DNA of 11,425 bases, from positions 1-11,425 of the forward strand of contig JAJZZT010000036.1 of assembly GCA_021797415.1 (NCBI GenBank), read 5' to 3'. The DNA is from Bacillota bacterium (lineage in GTDB: Bacteria; Bacillota; Bacilli; Alicyclobacillales; SLC66). The notes below the pieces were generated by a model that made no database searches, was not told the DNA's origin, and saw nothing but the letters and a program-made list of their open reading frames with translations. Positions 1 through 5,798 of the stretch are shown piece after piece; the first letter of the stretch is position 1; each line of letters starts with the position of its first letter. The position numbers were made by a program, and so were the translations under genes.

Positions 1-99
1 GTAGAAATATTTCCGGCCAACGCGTTTCACTTCGCACGCCACCACTTCGCTCGACCGCCGCGTGAGGTAGACAGTCTCTCCGACTTGCGGTTTACGCAT
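1..99 (-). CDS. partial small phage protein running off the left edge
   Basis: An ATG at 99 opens a frame that stays open to the window edge (33 codons visible). It begins MRKPQVGETVYLTRRSSE and continues through a basic segment ending in GRKYFY. This pattern (VGETVYL, then VxxVGRKYFY) resembles small beta-rich phage proteins of unknown function that I recognise only as a family type. The start lies 10 nt after a GGAGGAG sequence and overlaps the TAA of the RusA C-terminal remnant by 8 nt, so the original operon order is still visible here. The C-terminus is outside the window and no function can be assigned. Confidence 0.65.
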   Translation of the reverse strand, partial: MRKPQVGETVYLTRRSSEVVACEVKRVGRKYFY

Positions 100-166
100 C
101 CTCGCTCATCTCCTCCAACTCGATCTCCACACGCGGTCGCTCGCGGTCTATCGCGTAGTCAATCAA
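92..166 (-). pseudogene. detached C-terminal remnant of the RusA-type resolvase
   Basis: Twenty-four codons read LIDYAIDRERPRVEIELEEM and then SEDA before a TAA stop at 94-92. The D-RE-PRVEIEL signature is how many phage RusA-type Holliday junction resolvases end. It is out of frame with the endonuclease ORF that finishes at 163, and the resolvase N-terminal half lies more than 970 nt upstream, so this is the downstream part of an interrupted rusA. A TTG at 166 overlaps the endonuclease TGA stop as TTGA and has a G-rich stretch (GGGGTGG) 5 nt upstream, so re-initiation is conceivable but unproven. The segment between the RusA acidic motif and this tail, where a DD motif is normally found, is not visible. 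Confidence 0.7.
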
Positions 167-1135
167 GGATGCCACCCCTTACGATTCTTTGGCCGCATTG
201 CTCCGATGCGATGTGCCCGAACAGCAATGGCGTTTCTTGAAAGCCCTAATTCTGAAGCTATTTTTGATGCGTGAACCCCTCTGCTCCACATATCCGCAAG
301 TATCTTCTCCTTCTCCTTTGTCCATATGATGTCGCGCGATTGGTGGGGAGGATCTTCCCAATGTGGGATCAAACGCCCGATCTTGTTCCGTATGTCCTTG
401 TATATCGGACCGTCGATAAGGATAATTCTAACCTCAGGAAAATACCGGGCCATGCGATTCAACGCCGTGCGTGCTTGGGCTGTCATATATCCTTTAACCT
501 CGTGATATTCCAAGGTTCCATCCTTATTCGTGACTTTGAAGTCAGGAAGGTAATAACGAGTTCCACGCTTTATTTTCTCGAACTCGAACTCTTCGGCTTC
601 ATACTCCCATTTAGATATTTCTCCGCGTTCACACAGCCAATTGAGATAGCGCGCGTAATTTGCTTCCCAAGTTGAGCGAACGTAGATGCCTAGATCGGCG
701 CGCTTTCCTCCATGTGTCGATGCCCCCAAGCCGTTGCGCGTTCCCTCAAACCGCCGAGGCGAATTCATGCAAGCCAATGTTGTTGACCTTAATGGCGTTC
801 TATCCCGTTGAGTCAATCCTAACTTTGCCGCTCTGATACAAACGGCATATCGCGTGCGGCCGAATTCTTTTGCAACTGAATCAAGAAACCCTCGTTCCGA
901 GTACCGTCCGTATAGTTCGCGCAGCAGATCGTCCTCATCCTGGGTCCATTCGGGATTTAGTTTTCTAAATCCTAGATAGTGGCATTTGTTTCGGACGGCT
1001 CTCGCTGTCCTGTTAAGCACAACTGCAATTTCCGTATGATTCTTAGTTTTGTGATTGGCCTTGAGATATTCGATTTCTTCTTCCGACCATGCAATGTATT
1101 TCATCACCCCACATCTCCTTCCCTGGAAACCCATC
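163..1135 (-). mobile_element. probable homing endonuclease insertion inside rusA
   Basis: The insertion is bounded on the right by the end of RusA similarity near 1135-1153 and on the left by the start of the RusA tail near 166. Composition changes at the same points. Sampled 60-base lines inside it are 37-50% G+C (22 of 60 at 481-540), against 63-70% in the adjoining RusA N-terminal part (42 of 60 at 1321-1380). It contains one gene with its own ribosome site (AAGGAG before ATG 1104) and essentially no noncoding sequence, so it is not a conventional group I intron. The exact insertion point is uncertain because about 15-20 RusA codons around the second acidic motif are missing. Confidence 0.6.
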
Positions 1136-1377
1136 CAAATGCTTCTGTGCGTATCCTGCCGCCTGGCGTTCGGCCACCAGTACCAGACGCGCATGACCAC
1201 CTTCTGTTGCGGCGGAGGGATGCACCAGTGACTCTGCTGCGCCCATGACTTTGCGAGCCATCCTGCTTCGCGCATGTACGTGACCGTCTCTGGTGTGCGG
1301 ATGCGTTTTTGCACGGTCACGTTGCGGTGCGAGCGGTTGATGCTAGGCGGCAGCGGCAGGATCAGGCGGGCGGTCAT
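163..1377 (-). CDS. RusA N-terminal half fused in frame to a Myb-like/PD-(D/E)XK homing-type endonuclease
   Basis: The 404-residue frame starts at ATG 1377, joined by ATGA to the upstream gene. Residues 1 to about 80 are RusA-like: LPLPPSINRSHR at 7-18, then VVMRVWYWWPNARRQDTH with the first acidic residue at D75. RusA similarity stops at that point. From about residue 92 the protein is a different enzyme. It has two tryptophan-initiated Myb/SANT-like helical repeats (97-137 and 143-188), then a nuclease core with E238 in STWEAN, D279 in YYLPDF and E293-x-K295 in HEVKGY, then a third Myb-like repeat (350-391). A separate start at ATG 1104 has AAGGAG upstream, so the endonuclease can probably be made alone (313 aa). 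Known family behaviour: phage endonucleases with E...PDF...EVK cores and helical DNA-binding repeats include homing enzymes. That it homes into rusA, and that the fused RusA half is inactive, are inferences. Confidence 0.8.
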   Translation of the reverse strand: MTARLILPLPPSINRSHRNVTVQKRIRTPETVTYMREAGWLAKSWAQQSHWCIPPPQQKVVMRVWYWWPNARRQDTHRSIWMGFQGRRCGVMKYIAWSEEEIEYLKANHKTKNHTEIAVVLNRTARAVRNKCHYLGFRKLNPEWTQDEDDLLRELYGRYSERGFLDSVAKEFGRTRYAVCIRAAKLGLTQRDRTPLRSTTLACMNSPRRFEGTRNGLGASTHGGKRADLGIYVRSTWEANYARYLNWLCERGEISKWEYEAEEFEFEKIKRGTRYYLPDFKVTNKDGTLEYHEVKGYMTAQARTALNRMARYFPEVRIILIDGPIYKDIRNKIGRLIPHWEDPPHQSRDIIWTKEKEKILADMWSRGVHASKIASELGLSRNAIAVRAHRIGAMRPKNRKGWHP

Positions 1378-1625
1378 GGCTTGCTCAGCCGAACATTGCC
1401 GTCTTCGGTTGATTCCCATTTTCCGCACCAGCAACTGCCGCAATGGCGTGCATCCTCTCGGCATTGGCCCACTTCGTGCTCGGCGGTGTGAAGGTCACTG
1501 AAGCTCGATGTGAGACTCGCCCAACAGAAGCGTTCGGGTTGCTGCGTTTCCAAGCGGTGCGCCCAATTCAGCCTGCGCTCCATTGCCCGTTCCGTCGCCC
1601 GTTCCATCTCTGGATTGTAGTCCAT
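1374..1625 (-). CDS. small Cys-rich phage protein of unknown function
   Basis: This 83-residue protein starts at ATG 1625, with GGGGAG 8 nt upstream. It has a charged helical N-terminus (MDYNPEMERATERAMERRLN) and a short C-terminal cysteine cluster, C55 then C62-x-x-C65-x-C67 within HCGSCWCG, which suggests a metal-binding knuckle. It ends at TGA 1374 inside the ATGA that starts the rusA-type gene. Its first 131 nt overlap the end of the upstream gene in another frame. The cysteine motif and the neat junction favour a real gene, but I do not recognise a family. A longer start at 1712 is possible but lacks a comparable ribosome site. Confidence 0.6.
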   Translation of the reverse strand: MDYNPEMERATERAMERRLNWAHRLETQQPERFCWASLTSSFSDLHTAEHEVGQCREDARHCGSCWCGKWESTEDGNVRLSKP

Positions 1626-1776
1626 TCCTCCGTCTCCCCTCTTGCGGCCATTCTGCCCGCCATCGTCTGCGCCATTCTCGCTTGCAGTCGTCCGCCTGTA
1701 TTCCCTTCTCAATCAGGCGAGAGAGTTGCATACAGGCCATCGTCGCAAGTTCGCGGTCTGTGATGTGGTGAGTCAT
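1495..1776 (-). CDS. small basic protein, function unknown, with a possible over-long tail
   Basis: This 93-residue ORF starts at ATG 1776, coupled by ATGA to the upstream gene, with GGAG 8 nt before the start. The first 50 or so residues (MTHHITDRELATMACMQLSR, then a basic stretch KREWRRRWRAEW) look like a short helical, basic phage protein, possibly nucleic-acid binding. The last 40 residues (GTGDGTGNGAQAELG and onward) look like an alternate-frame reading of the overlapping gene that starts at 1625. This may reflect a lost stop codon or a frameshift after about residue 52. Function is not recognised. Confidence 0.55.
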   Translation of the reverse strand: MTHHITDRELATMACMQLSRLIEKGIQADDCKREWRRRWRAEWPQEGRRRNGLQSRDGTGDGTGNGAQAELGAPLGNAATRTLLLGESHIELQ

Positions 1777-2003
1777 GGCTTGCTCTCCAGCAATCTGTCG
1801 AGTTTCTCGCGCGCCGCATCAAGTCTGTCCAAGTCGTCGCCATTCAGTCCATACTCGTTCTCCCATGCGTACTCTTCGTTCTCCCGATACCACCGCGCCG
1901 CCGACTCGATCTCGCGCAGACGCTGAATCTCAGTGTCCTTCTCATGCGCCTGAACTTGCAGCCGATTGATCTCTTCTTCTGCCAGCCACTCTTCGTCAGT
2001 CAC
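1773..2003 (-). CDS. short coiled-coil phage protein
   Basis: This 76-residue protein starts at GTG 2003, overlapping the upstream stop as GTGA, with GGAGGTG about 6 nt before it. Almost the whole chain is predicted helix rich in Glu, Arg and Leu, with heptad-like spacing in INRLQVQAHEKDTEIQRLRE and LDRLDAAREKLDRLLE. It ends at a TGA inside the ATGA starting the next gene. There are no catalytic or metal-binding motifs. It is probably a structural or partner-binding accessory protein; no family is recognised. Confidence 0.65.
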   Translation of the reverse strand: MTDEEWLAEEEINRLQVQAHEKDTEIQRLREIESAARWYRENEEYAWENEYGLNGDDLDRLDAAREKLDRLLESKP

Positions 2004-2605
2004 ATTCCCACCTCCCTCGCGATAATCGCGTCCAACTCTTCGTTCGGCGGCATCTTGGCGCGATGTTCGGCCTGCTGTTTGCGGATCCTTTCGACCACTT
2101 TATCGTCGAGTTTTTCGCGTACGCTCTGGATCAACGCTACTGGATCATCGTCGCTGCCCAGTGCGACTCCCGATACAAGATCGGTGAGTCGCCACCATTC
2201 GTTTTCGTGCAGAATGGCAACAATCCCGTTTATCTCGACGCGTTTGCCGCTAATCGGCTCCCACCAATAGTGAGTGGCCTCGTGGCCAACTTTTTGTACG
2301 ATAATGAATCCCTGAATATCCGGCATCGCTTCAAGCTCCGGCGGCAACGGAATGGGGTCTGCTTCATCGTCGTCCTCCCGCTCCCATGCGCCGCATGTGC
2401 AGTCGCCCTGCATGTCGGCGATCAGGCATTCGTTGTCGTAGAGCGCCGTCCGATAGCGGTCGACGCGCTCTGTCAGGCTCGCGATCTCCTGCGCTTGGCG
2501 GTCGACGATCGTGAGAAGCCATTCAACCTCTGGTGCGAATATCTTCTCGTGCTTCGCGACCTTGGCGCGGATCTCGGCAACTGCCTGGTGTTCGTCGTCA
2601 GTCAT
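2000..2605 (-). CDS. phage protein with a coiled-coil N-terminus, function unknown
   Basis: This 201-residue protein starts at ATG 2605, overlapping the upstream stop by 8 nt (ATGACTGA), with GGTGA upstream. Residues 1-60 form a long helix with heptads (VEWLLTIVDRQAQEIASLTE), followed by a CTCGAWER segment with two cysteines and an acidic proline-rich linker. Residues about 100-150 are beta-rich (IQGFIIVQKVGHEATHYWWE and VEINGIVAILHENEWWRL), and the C-terminus is helical and charged. The N-terminal type (helix, then a short Cys motif) is common in phage accessory proteins that sit beside YopX-like genes. No function is assigned. A start at 2626 is possible but less well placed. Confidence 0.7.
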   Translation of the reverse strand: MTDDEHQAVAEIRAKVAKHEKIFAPEVEWLLTIVDRQAQEIASLTERVDRYRTALYDNECLIADMQGDCTCGAWEREDDDEADPIPLPPELEAMPDIQGFIIVQKVGHEATHYWWEPISGKRVEINGIVAILHENEWWRLTDLVSGVALGSDDDPVALIQSVREKLDDKVVERIRKQQAEHRAKMPPNEELDAIIAREVGM

Positions 2606-2873
2606 CCTCGTCACCTTCTTCCTCAATCGAATCCTGCGCCGCCACGACTTCTTCTTGAGTCATCCCCAGAGCTTCGCGCGCTTCTTCGCCCAATTCGTTC
2701 ACGTTGATGTCGCAATGTTGGAGGGATGTGCGCTCGAAGGAAGCGATATACAGCAACGTGTCTCGCATCACCTTCCACTCCTTACAAACTTTCTCGAAGC
2801 GTTCGATTGCCCCTGCTTCATACTCGCTTCCCGGTGCATCCAGCCAATCTTGCACATCCTGCGGATCAATCAT
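2598..2873 (-). CDS. small acidic phage protein
   Basis: This 91-residue protein starts at ATG 2873, 5 nt after the upstream TAG, with GGGAGGG about 10 nt before it. The alternative start at 2915 has only a weak ribosome site and would overlap the upstream gene. The middle part (KEWKVMRDTLLYIASFE, then a Cys and AREALGMT) resembles a common group of short phage proteins ending in AxxALGM. The tail is strongly acidic (EEEGDEDD). Function is unknown. Confidence 0.65.
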   Translation of the reverse strand: MIDPQDVQDWLDAPGSEYEAGAIERFEKVCKEWKVMRDTLLYIASFERTSLQHCDINVNELGEEAREALGMTQEEVVAAQDSIEEEGDEDD

Positions 2874-2878
2874 CGCCG

Positions 2879-3283
2879 CTAATCCCTCCCTTTCGCAAAC
2901 TTCGCATTGACCCATCCTGTGATATCTTCCAAGTAGAAAGCCTGATTACAGCGCGGGCAACATGGCAGCATCTTGCGCCCGCGATAGCCCTGCTCTAGCT
3001 TTTTAATAGCCACCAGATGCGGCCTGTAGGCGCGCAGTTCTTTCCTCTGTTCGTACAACCGTTCCAACTGTCCGTTCAGTTTGCTGGCCTTGTCGGCAAT
3101 CCAGATCAACGCAGAAAACGGACTGATGAACGCGCCACATTTCGTGCATTGCACCGTCTGGTTACGTGGATCCACCTCAAAAGAAGGATCGGCGCAGGAG
3201 CAGTGCAGTTTGGTGTTCCGGTTGACGCGGAGCGCGTCGATCTGCACGAGTTTATCGGGCAGTTTATCGTCGGAGTCAGTCAT
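2879..3283 (-). CDS. phage zinc-finger protein with a central helix
   Basis: This 134-residue protein starts at ATG 3283, overlapping the stop of a 23-codon ORF as ATGA. It has three cysteine groups: C28-x-C30, C46-x-x-C49 (VQCTKCGAF) and C109-x-x-C112 (CCPRCNQAFYLED). A long charged helix lies between the second and third (about 63-100: ADKASKLNGQLERLYEQRKE). The pattern 'VDPxNxTVxCxKCGAFxxPFxAL, helix, PxCPxC' is a recurrent phage early-region type of unknown function. The cysteines probably bind one or two structural zinc ions. Its exact role is unknown. Confidence 0.75.
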   Translation of the reverse strand: MTDSDDKLPDKLVQIDALRVNRNTKLHCSCADPSFEVDPRNQTVQCTKCGAFISPFSALIWIADKASKLNGQLERLYEQRKELRAYRPHLVAIKKLEQGYRGRKMLPCCPRCNQAFYLEDITGWVNAKFAKGRD

Positions 3284-3351
3284 CCCGTCCACTCTCCCTC
3301 TGGCAGTCTGTCGATCATCCACCACAGCAGTCGTGCGAAGCGGCGCGTCAT
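3280..3351 (-). CDS. 23-codon coupling mini-ORF
   Basis: ATG 3351 overlaps the stop of the membrane-protein gene as ATGA, and TGA 3280 overlaps the next ATG (3283) as ATGA. It encodes MTRRFARLLWWMIDRLPEGE followed by WTG. It may be a real micropeptide with an amphipathic helix, or only a translational relay carrying ribosomes from the upstream gene to the zinc-finger gene. An 86-residue frame from 3540 contains it, but the upstream part of that frame conflicts with the well-supported gene 3527-3348. Sequence alone cannot settle this. Confidence 0.4.
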   Translation of the reverse strand: MTRRFARLLWWMIDRLPEGEWTG

Positions 3352-3527
3352 GGGTGTGCTCCGGTATGCGTCGTCAGACCAAGGAAGACCGCCGCACCGA
3401 TGATGATAAGCGCAATGAATATGGGCGCTGTCCATTTCCAGCGCGCGGCCACATGAAGCATTCCGACGAACATGCCGAAACCTATGAGCAGAAAACCGAG
3501 TGCTCCGAAGAATGCCCACCAATTCAT
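3348..3527 (-). CDS. small two-helix membrane protein
   Basis: This 59-residue protein starts at ATG 3527, overlapping the upstream stop as ATGA, with GGTGA 6 nt before the start. It has two clear hydrophobic segments, about residues 4-24 (WAFFGALGFLLIGFGMFVGM) and 33-51 (TAPIFIALIIIGAAVFLGL). A short basic loop, ARWKW, separates them. The topology is a helical hairpin in the cytoplasmic membrane. Nothing identifies the function; small holin-like, superinfection or membrane-stress roles are all possible, and the early-region position argues against assuming a lysis role. Confidence 0.7.
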   Translation of the reverse strand: MNWWAFFGALGFLLIGFGMFVGMLHVAARWKWTAPIFIALIIIGAAVFLGLTTHTGAHP

Positions 3528-3733
3528 TCCGCGTCACCATCCTCTGCCCACATGATAATCACCGGACAATTCTCCAGCGACGCGAAGGGTTTCCCGTCCC
3601 TATAGACGTCATAGTGGCGGTCCGTATCGGTTGGTGATGTGTCGCGAATCTCTGTGACTCCGCCGAAACCAACACGGTAAAAGTAGTCTTCGCCATCGTG
3701 GAACGAGGGAATGCAGATAGACTGGATCTTCAT
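3524..3733 (-). CDS. small phage protein, function unknown
   Basis: This 69-residue protein starts at ATG 3733, coupled by ATGA to the DUF3850-type gene upstream, with GGAGG 10 nt before the start. It reads as a compact beta-rich protein (YFYRVGFGGVTEIRD, HYDVYRDGKPFASLENCPVI), with an acidic tail (AEDGDAE) that also encodes the spacer before the next gene. There is no recognised domain. The even composition and the ATGA junctions at both ends support a real gene. Confidence 0.65.
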   Translation of the reverse strand: MKIQSICIPSFHDGEDYFYRVGFGGVTEIRDTSPTDTDRHYDVYRDGKPFASLENCPVIIMWAEDGDAE

Positions 3734-4212
3734 TCCGCGTCATCCTCCATTCGCTTGATCTCTGCAAGTGTGTCTTCGATGGATTCGTGAGAAAGCTCCA
3801 GCTGAGATAACACGGAAGATTTCTCTTCGCTCTTTGGCATTCCGTGATTTTCAACGAGGTAGTTTATGGCCTGTTCGCGAAGTCGGCAGGCGTCATGCAG
3901 CCGCTCCAGCGCCGCCAGACGGTCAGCGCTCGCCTGCGTCCGTATCGACAGCGCTACGACGCCCGGTTGCAGCCACGATTCCCCTCGCGTGATGTGTGTG
4001 ACAATGACGCGACACTCACGGCCTGTCGTGCCGTCGACCAACTTCCCTTGCATCGTGTCCATAATCTCTTCGGTAGATGGTTGCCACTCGCGCAATACCA
4101 GCGTGTCGCCTACCGCGAAACCCCGGTCATCGTTGCGCAGTTCGACCGTCTTTGCGCCGCTGGACACTGCCTCGAAGTATTCAGTCCATATTTTCAGGAC
4201 GTGCTCAGCCAT
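3730..4212 (-). CDS. DUF3850/ASCH-superfamily protein with a helical C-terminal extension
   Basis: Residues 1-91 of 160 match the DUF3850 pattern: HVLKIWTEYFEAVSSGAKTV, ELRNDDRGFAVGDTLVLREW, then CRVIVTHITRG and LQPGVVALSI. ASCH-type domains are PUA-like folds thought to bind RNA or modified nucleotides; this one is uncharacterised. The typical protein ends near here, but this one continues for about 70 helical, charged residues (LAALERLHDACRLREQAINY onward), which looks like an added coiled-coil module. The start at 4212 has GGGAG 8 nt upstream and gives the family-typical N-terminus. ATG 4215 and GTG 4221 are alternatives. It is joined by ATGA to the next gene. Confidence 0.8.
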   Translation of the reverse strand: MAEHVLKIWTEYFEAVSSGAKTVELRNDDRGFAVGDTLVLREWQPSTEEIMDTMQGKLVDGTTGRECRVIVTHITRGESWLQPGVVALSIRTQASADRLAALERLHDACRLREQAINYLVENHGMPKSEEKSSVLSQLELSHESIEDTLAEIKRMEDDAE

Positions 4213-4224
4213 CATAACCACTCC

Positions 4225-4545
4225 CTATCTCGCGTATTTCGGCCACTCTTCGCGCAAGTCTGCGCCGGGTTCGCCGCCTAACTCACCGATTGCCACGCCA
4301 TCAGCCGCCCACCTGAACTGCGAGACAGAGAAGTAATCGCCGCATTTGGAGCAAAAGGTGCGGCCGTAATACTTCGGATGCTTCGCGTAAGTCTCTGCGA
4401 TGCTGTCGCCGAACAGCGTCTTGCCGTTGCACGTCTCATGGATGTATGAATTGCGAATCGGAGCGACGTAGTTGCCTTCTTGCTTGACCGGATGATGCTC
4501 ATGTTGGCCGTTCGGTAGTTTATTTCCGTAATCAAAGTCAGCCAT
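4225..4545 (-). CDS. small phage zinc-knuckle protein
   Basis: This 106-residue protein starts at ATG 4545, with GGGGG about 9 nt before it, overlapping the upstream stop by 8 nt. ATG 4554 is too close to the purine-rich stretch. The protein has a His-rich N-terminus (GQHEHHPVKQ) and a C39 in IHETCNG. The segment YYGRTFCSKCGDYFSVSQFR carries C65-x-x-C68. The 'YYGxTFCxKCGDYFxVxxFxW' pattern recurs in small phage proteins of unknown function. The cysteines probably bind zinc. There is no enzymatic motif. Confidence 0.7.
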   Translation of the reverse strand: MADFDYGNKLPNGQHEHHPVKQEGNYVAPIRNSYIHETCNGKTLFGDSIAETYAKHPKYYGRTFCSKCGDYFSVSQFRWAADGVAIGELGGEPGADLREEWPKYAR

Positions 4546-4825
4546 CGTTTTCATCCCCCTCTACAGGCTCATAGGTTGCCGCGAAGATGTCAGGCTTGCA
4601 AGGATAAAAATCCACTTCGCCGCGAATGATCCAGTCCCCCGGATTCGCCGCCATCGTTCCCTCCATCGTCTGCAATAGCATGAGAGGAGTTAAATATTTG
4701 ACCTCGTCGGCCAACGCGTGCGTATCGCCACACTCTTTCATCCATGCGACGATTGCGAGATAACTATCGAGTCCGTTGAACTGCATGGCTTCGATAGTCG
4801 CGGTGCGTCTACGAAACTTCGCCAT
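4538..4825 (-). CDS. conserved phage protein of the PGDWIIRG type
   Basis: This 95-residue protein carries the familiar phage sequence TMEGTMAANPGDWIIRGEVD (residues 53-72) followed by FYPCKPDIFAATYEPVE. It begins MAKFRRRTATIEAMQFNG, the usual start of this group. Start 4825 has AAGGAG 9 nt upstream; ATG 4834 is too close to that site. It overlaps the previous gene by 17 nt and the next by 8 nt. The family is widespread in phages and prophages and I know of no experimentally defined function. Confidence 0.78.
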   Translation of the reverse strand: MAKFRRRTATIEAMQFNGLDSYLAIVAWMKECGDTHALADEVKYLTPLMLLQTMEGTMAANPGDWIIRGEVDFYPCKPDIFAATYEPVEGDENDG

Positions 4826-4982
4826 CTGCTTCATCTCCTTCCACCGTCACCACGCTCAAATCTCTGGACTCCGCCGAATGACACATCGGACACCACGGTT
4901 CATCGTTGTGTATCTCAAACCGCTCGTTGTCGATGGCGTATTTGCAACGGCAGTCCGCACACTCAAGTAGGAACATTTCCAT
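4809..4982 (-). CDS. 57-residue zinc-knuckle protein
   Basis: ATG 4982 has GGAGG 9 nt upstream and opens a 57-codon frame ending in TAG at 4809. It reads MEMFLLECADCRCKYAIDNE, with C8, C11 and C13, then PWCPMCHS with C31 and C34, a typical treble-clef or zinc-ribbon spacing. It overlaps the YopX-type gene by 20 nt and the next gene by 17 nt. Without it there would be an unexplained 130-nt gap in an otherwise continuous operon. Function unknown; a structural zinc-binding adaptor is likely. Confidence 0.7.
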   Translation of the reverse strand: MEMFLLECADCRCKYAIDNERFEIHNDEPWCPMCHSAESRDLSVVTVEGDEADGEVS

Positions 4983-5358
4983 CTTCGTCAGCCTCCTGCA
5001 TCAACTCAGGATTTTCCCACCGGTTACCGATAACATCCACGCGATAGCCTTCGAGTGCGTAACCGAGTATATCGTCGGCTCCCGCTATAACCCATTCGCC
5101 GTATCGGCCGTCCCACTCCACCGTGCCGACGTCGACATCCCCGAGGTCATTGGCGAGTCGAACGATGTCACCCTCGTAGATTTCCACATCCTTGCTGTCG
5201 CGGAATCCCGTCCACTGCATTACCGGCGACGAATTGGACACTTGGCCCGCGAAAATAAAACGAGTCTCGGACCATTCCTCGCTGGAGGTTAATTCATCCC
5301 AATTGAGCATTCGGCGTTTATCAATCAGCCATGCGCGAAACTTGATCGTTCTGCTCAT
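4963..5358 (-). CDS. YopX-family phage protein
   Basis: This 131-residue protein shows the YopX signatures in order: IKFRAWLIDKRRML at the N-terminus, then VMQWTGFRDSKDVEIYEGDI, a beta-rich middle with GTVEWDGRYGEW, and VIGNRWENPELM near the end. YopX proteins are common in Firmicute phages and prophages; their biochemical function is not established. The start at 5358 overlaps the upstream stop as ATGA. The acidic C-terminal residues (EADEDGNVP) overlap the start of the zinc-knuckle gene at 4982. Confidence 0.9.
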   Translation of the reverse strand: MSRTIKFRAWLIDKRRMLNWDELTSSEEWSETRFIFAGQVSNSSPVMQWTGFRDSKDVEIYEGDIVRLANDLGDVDVGTVEWDGRYGEWVIAGADDILGYALEGYRVDVIGNRWENPELMQEADEDGNVPT

Positions 5359-5798
5359 TCCTCGCCATCCCCCTTCTCATCCAACCTCGCTAGAAACAAT
5401 CTCCCTGCCGTCACTGCGTTGTCAGCCCCATTCGCCCATGCTAATGCGTGATCTCGCTCTGGATGTGCGCGCGCATGGGCTTCATACCGATCGGCTGCGT
5501 CGCACATCGCTTGAATCGTGTCTAGTGCCCCGATCAGCTTGCGGGCGATCTCATCCGCACCATTCCAAGCGGCCTCGATATACTCGGCATTCCCGCGCAA
5601 CTGCGCCCAATCCTCGCTGCCGCGAATCTCGCCGATGCGGCCGCTAAAACCCAATCGCTCAACGACATCGGGATAACTGTCGCGTACATCCGCGTACAGG
5701 TTGTACCCTTCGCTCCCGATCCCTTCGGATCTGATTGGCGCCTGCGTGGCGGCGGTGCGTGCGTCTATGATCTTCTGCGCCTTCTCGCGGATGTTCAT
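5355..5798 (-). CDS. Ead/Ea22-like phage protein
   Basis: This 147-residue, mainly helical protein has the layout of Ead/Ea22-like proteins: a short N-terminal helix, a central segment containing NAEYIEAAWNGADEIARKLI (about residues 70-89), then a helical tail with ALDTIQAMCDAADRYEAHA. The Ea22-type family is common in phage accessory regions and its function is unclear. The start at 5798 has GGAGG 9 nt upstream and overlaps the previous stop as ATGA. The assignment rests on pattern memory, not alignment. Confidence 0.65.
   Translation of the reverse strand: MNIREKAQKIIDARTAATQAPIRSEGIGSEGYNLYADVRDSYPDVVERLGFSGRIGEIRGSEDWAQLRGNAEYIEAAWNGADEIARKLIGALDTIQAMCDAADRYEAHARAHPERDHALAWANGADNAVTAGRLFLARLDEKGDGEE

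Noticed and set aside
271..675. 134-codon plus-strand frame opposite the endonuclease
   Set aside because: It is antisense to the nuclease core, whose conserved residues are clearly on the minus strand.
163..1135. Group I intron or intein within rusA
   Set aside because: There is almost no noncoding sequence to form an intron core. The downstream RusA tail is out of frame with the ORF, and no intein splicing motifs are visible. A direct endonuclease-gene insertion fits better.
2063..2707. 214-codon open frame on the plus strand
   Set aside because: It is antisense to two well-placed minus-strand genes and spans their junction. Nothing in it resembles a domain.
3280..3540. 86-codon minus-strand frame starting at 3540
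   Set aside because: Its upper part conflicts with the ATGA-linked two-helix membrane protein, which has the better start and a protein-like sequence. Only its last 23 codons are retained as a possible mini-ORF.
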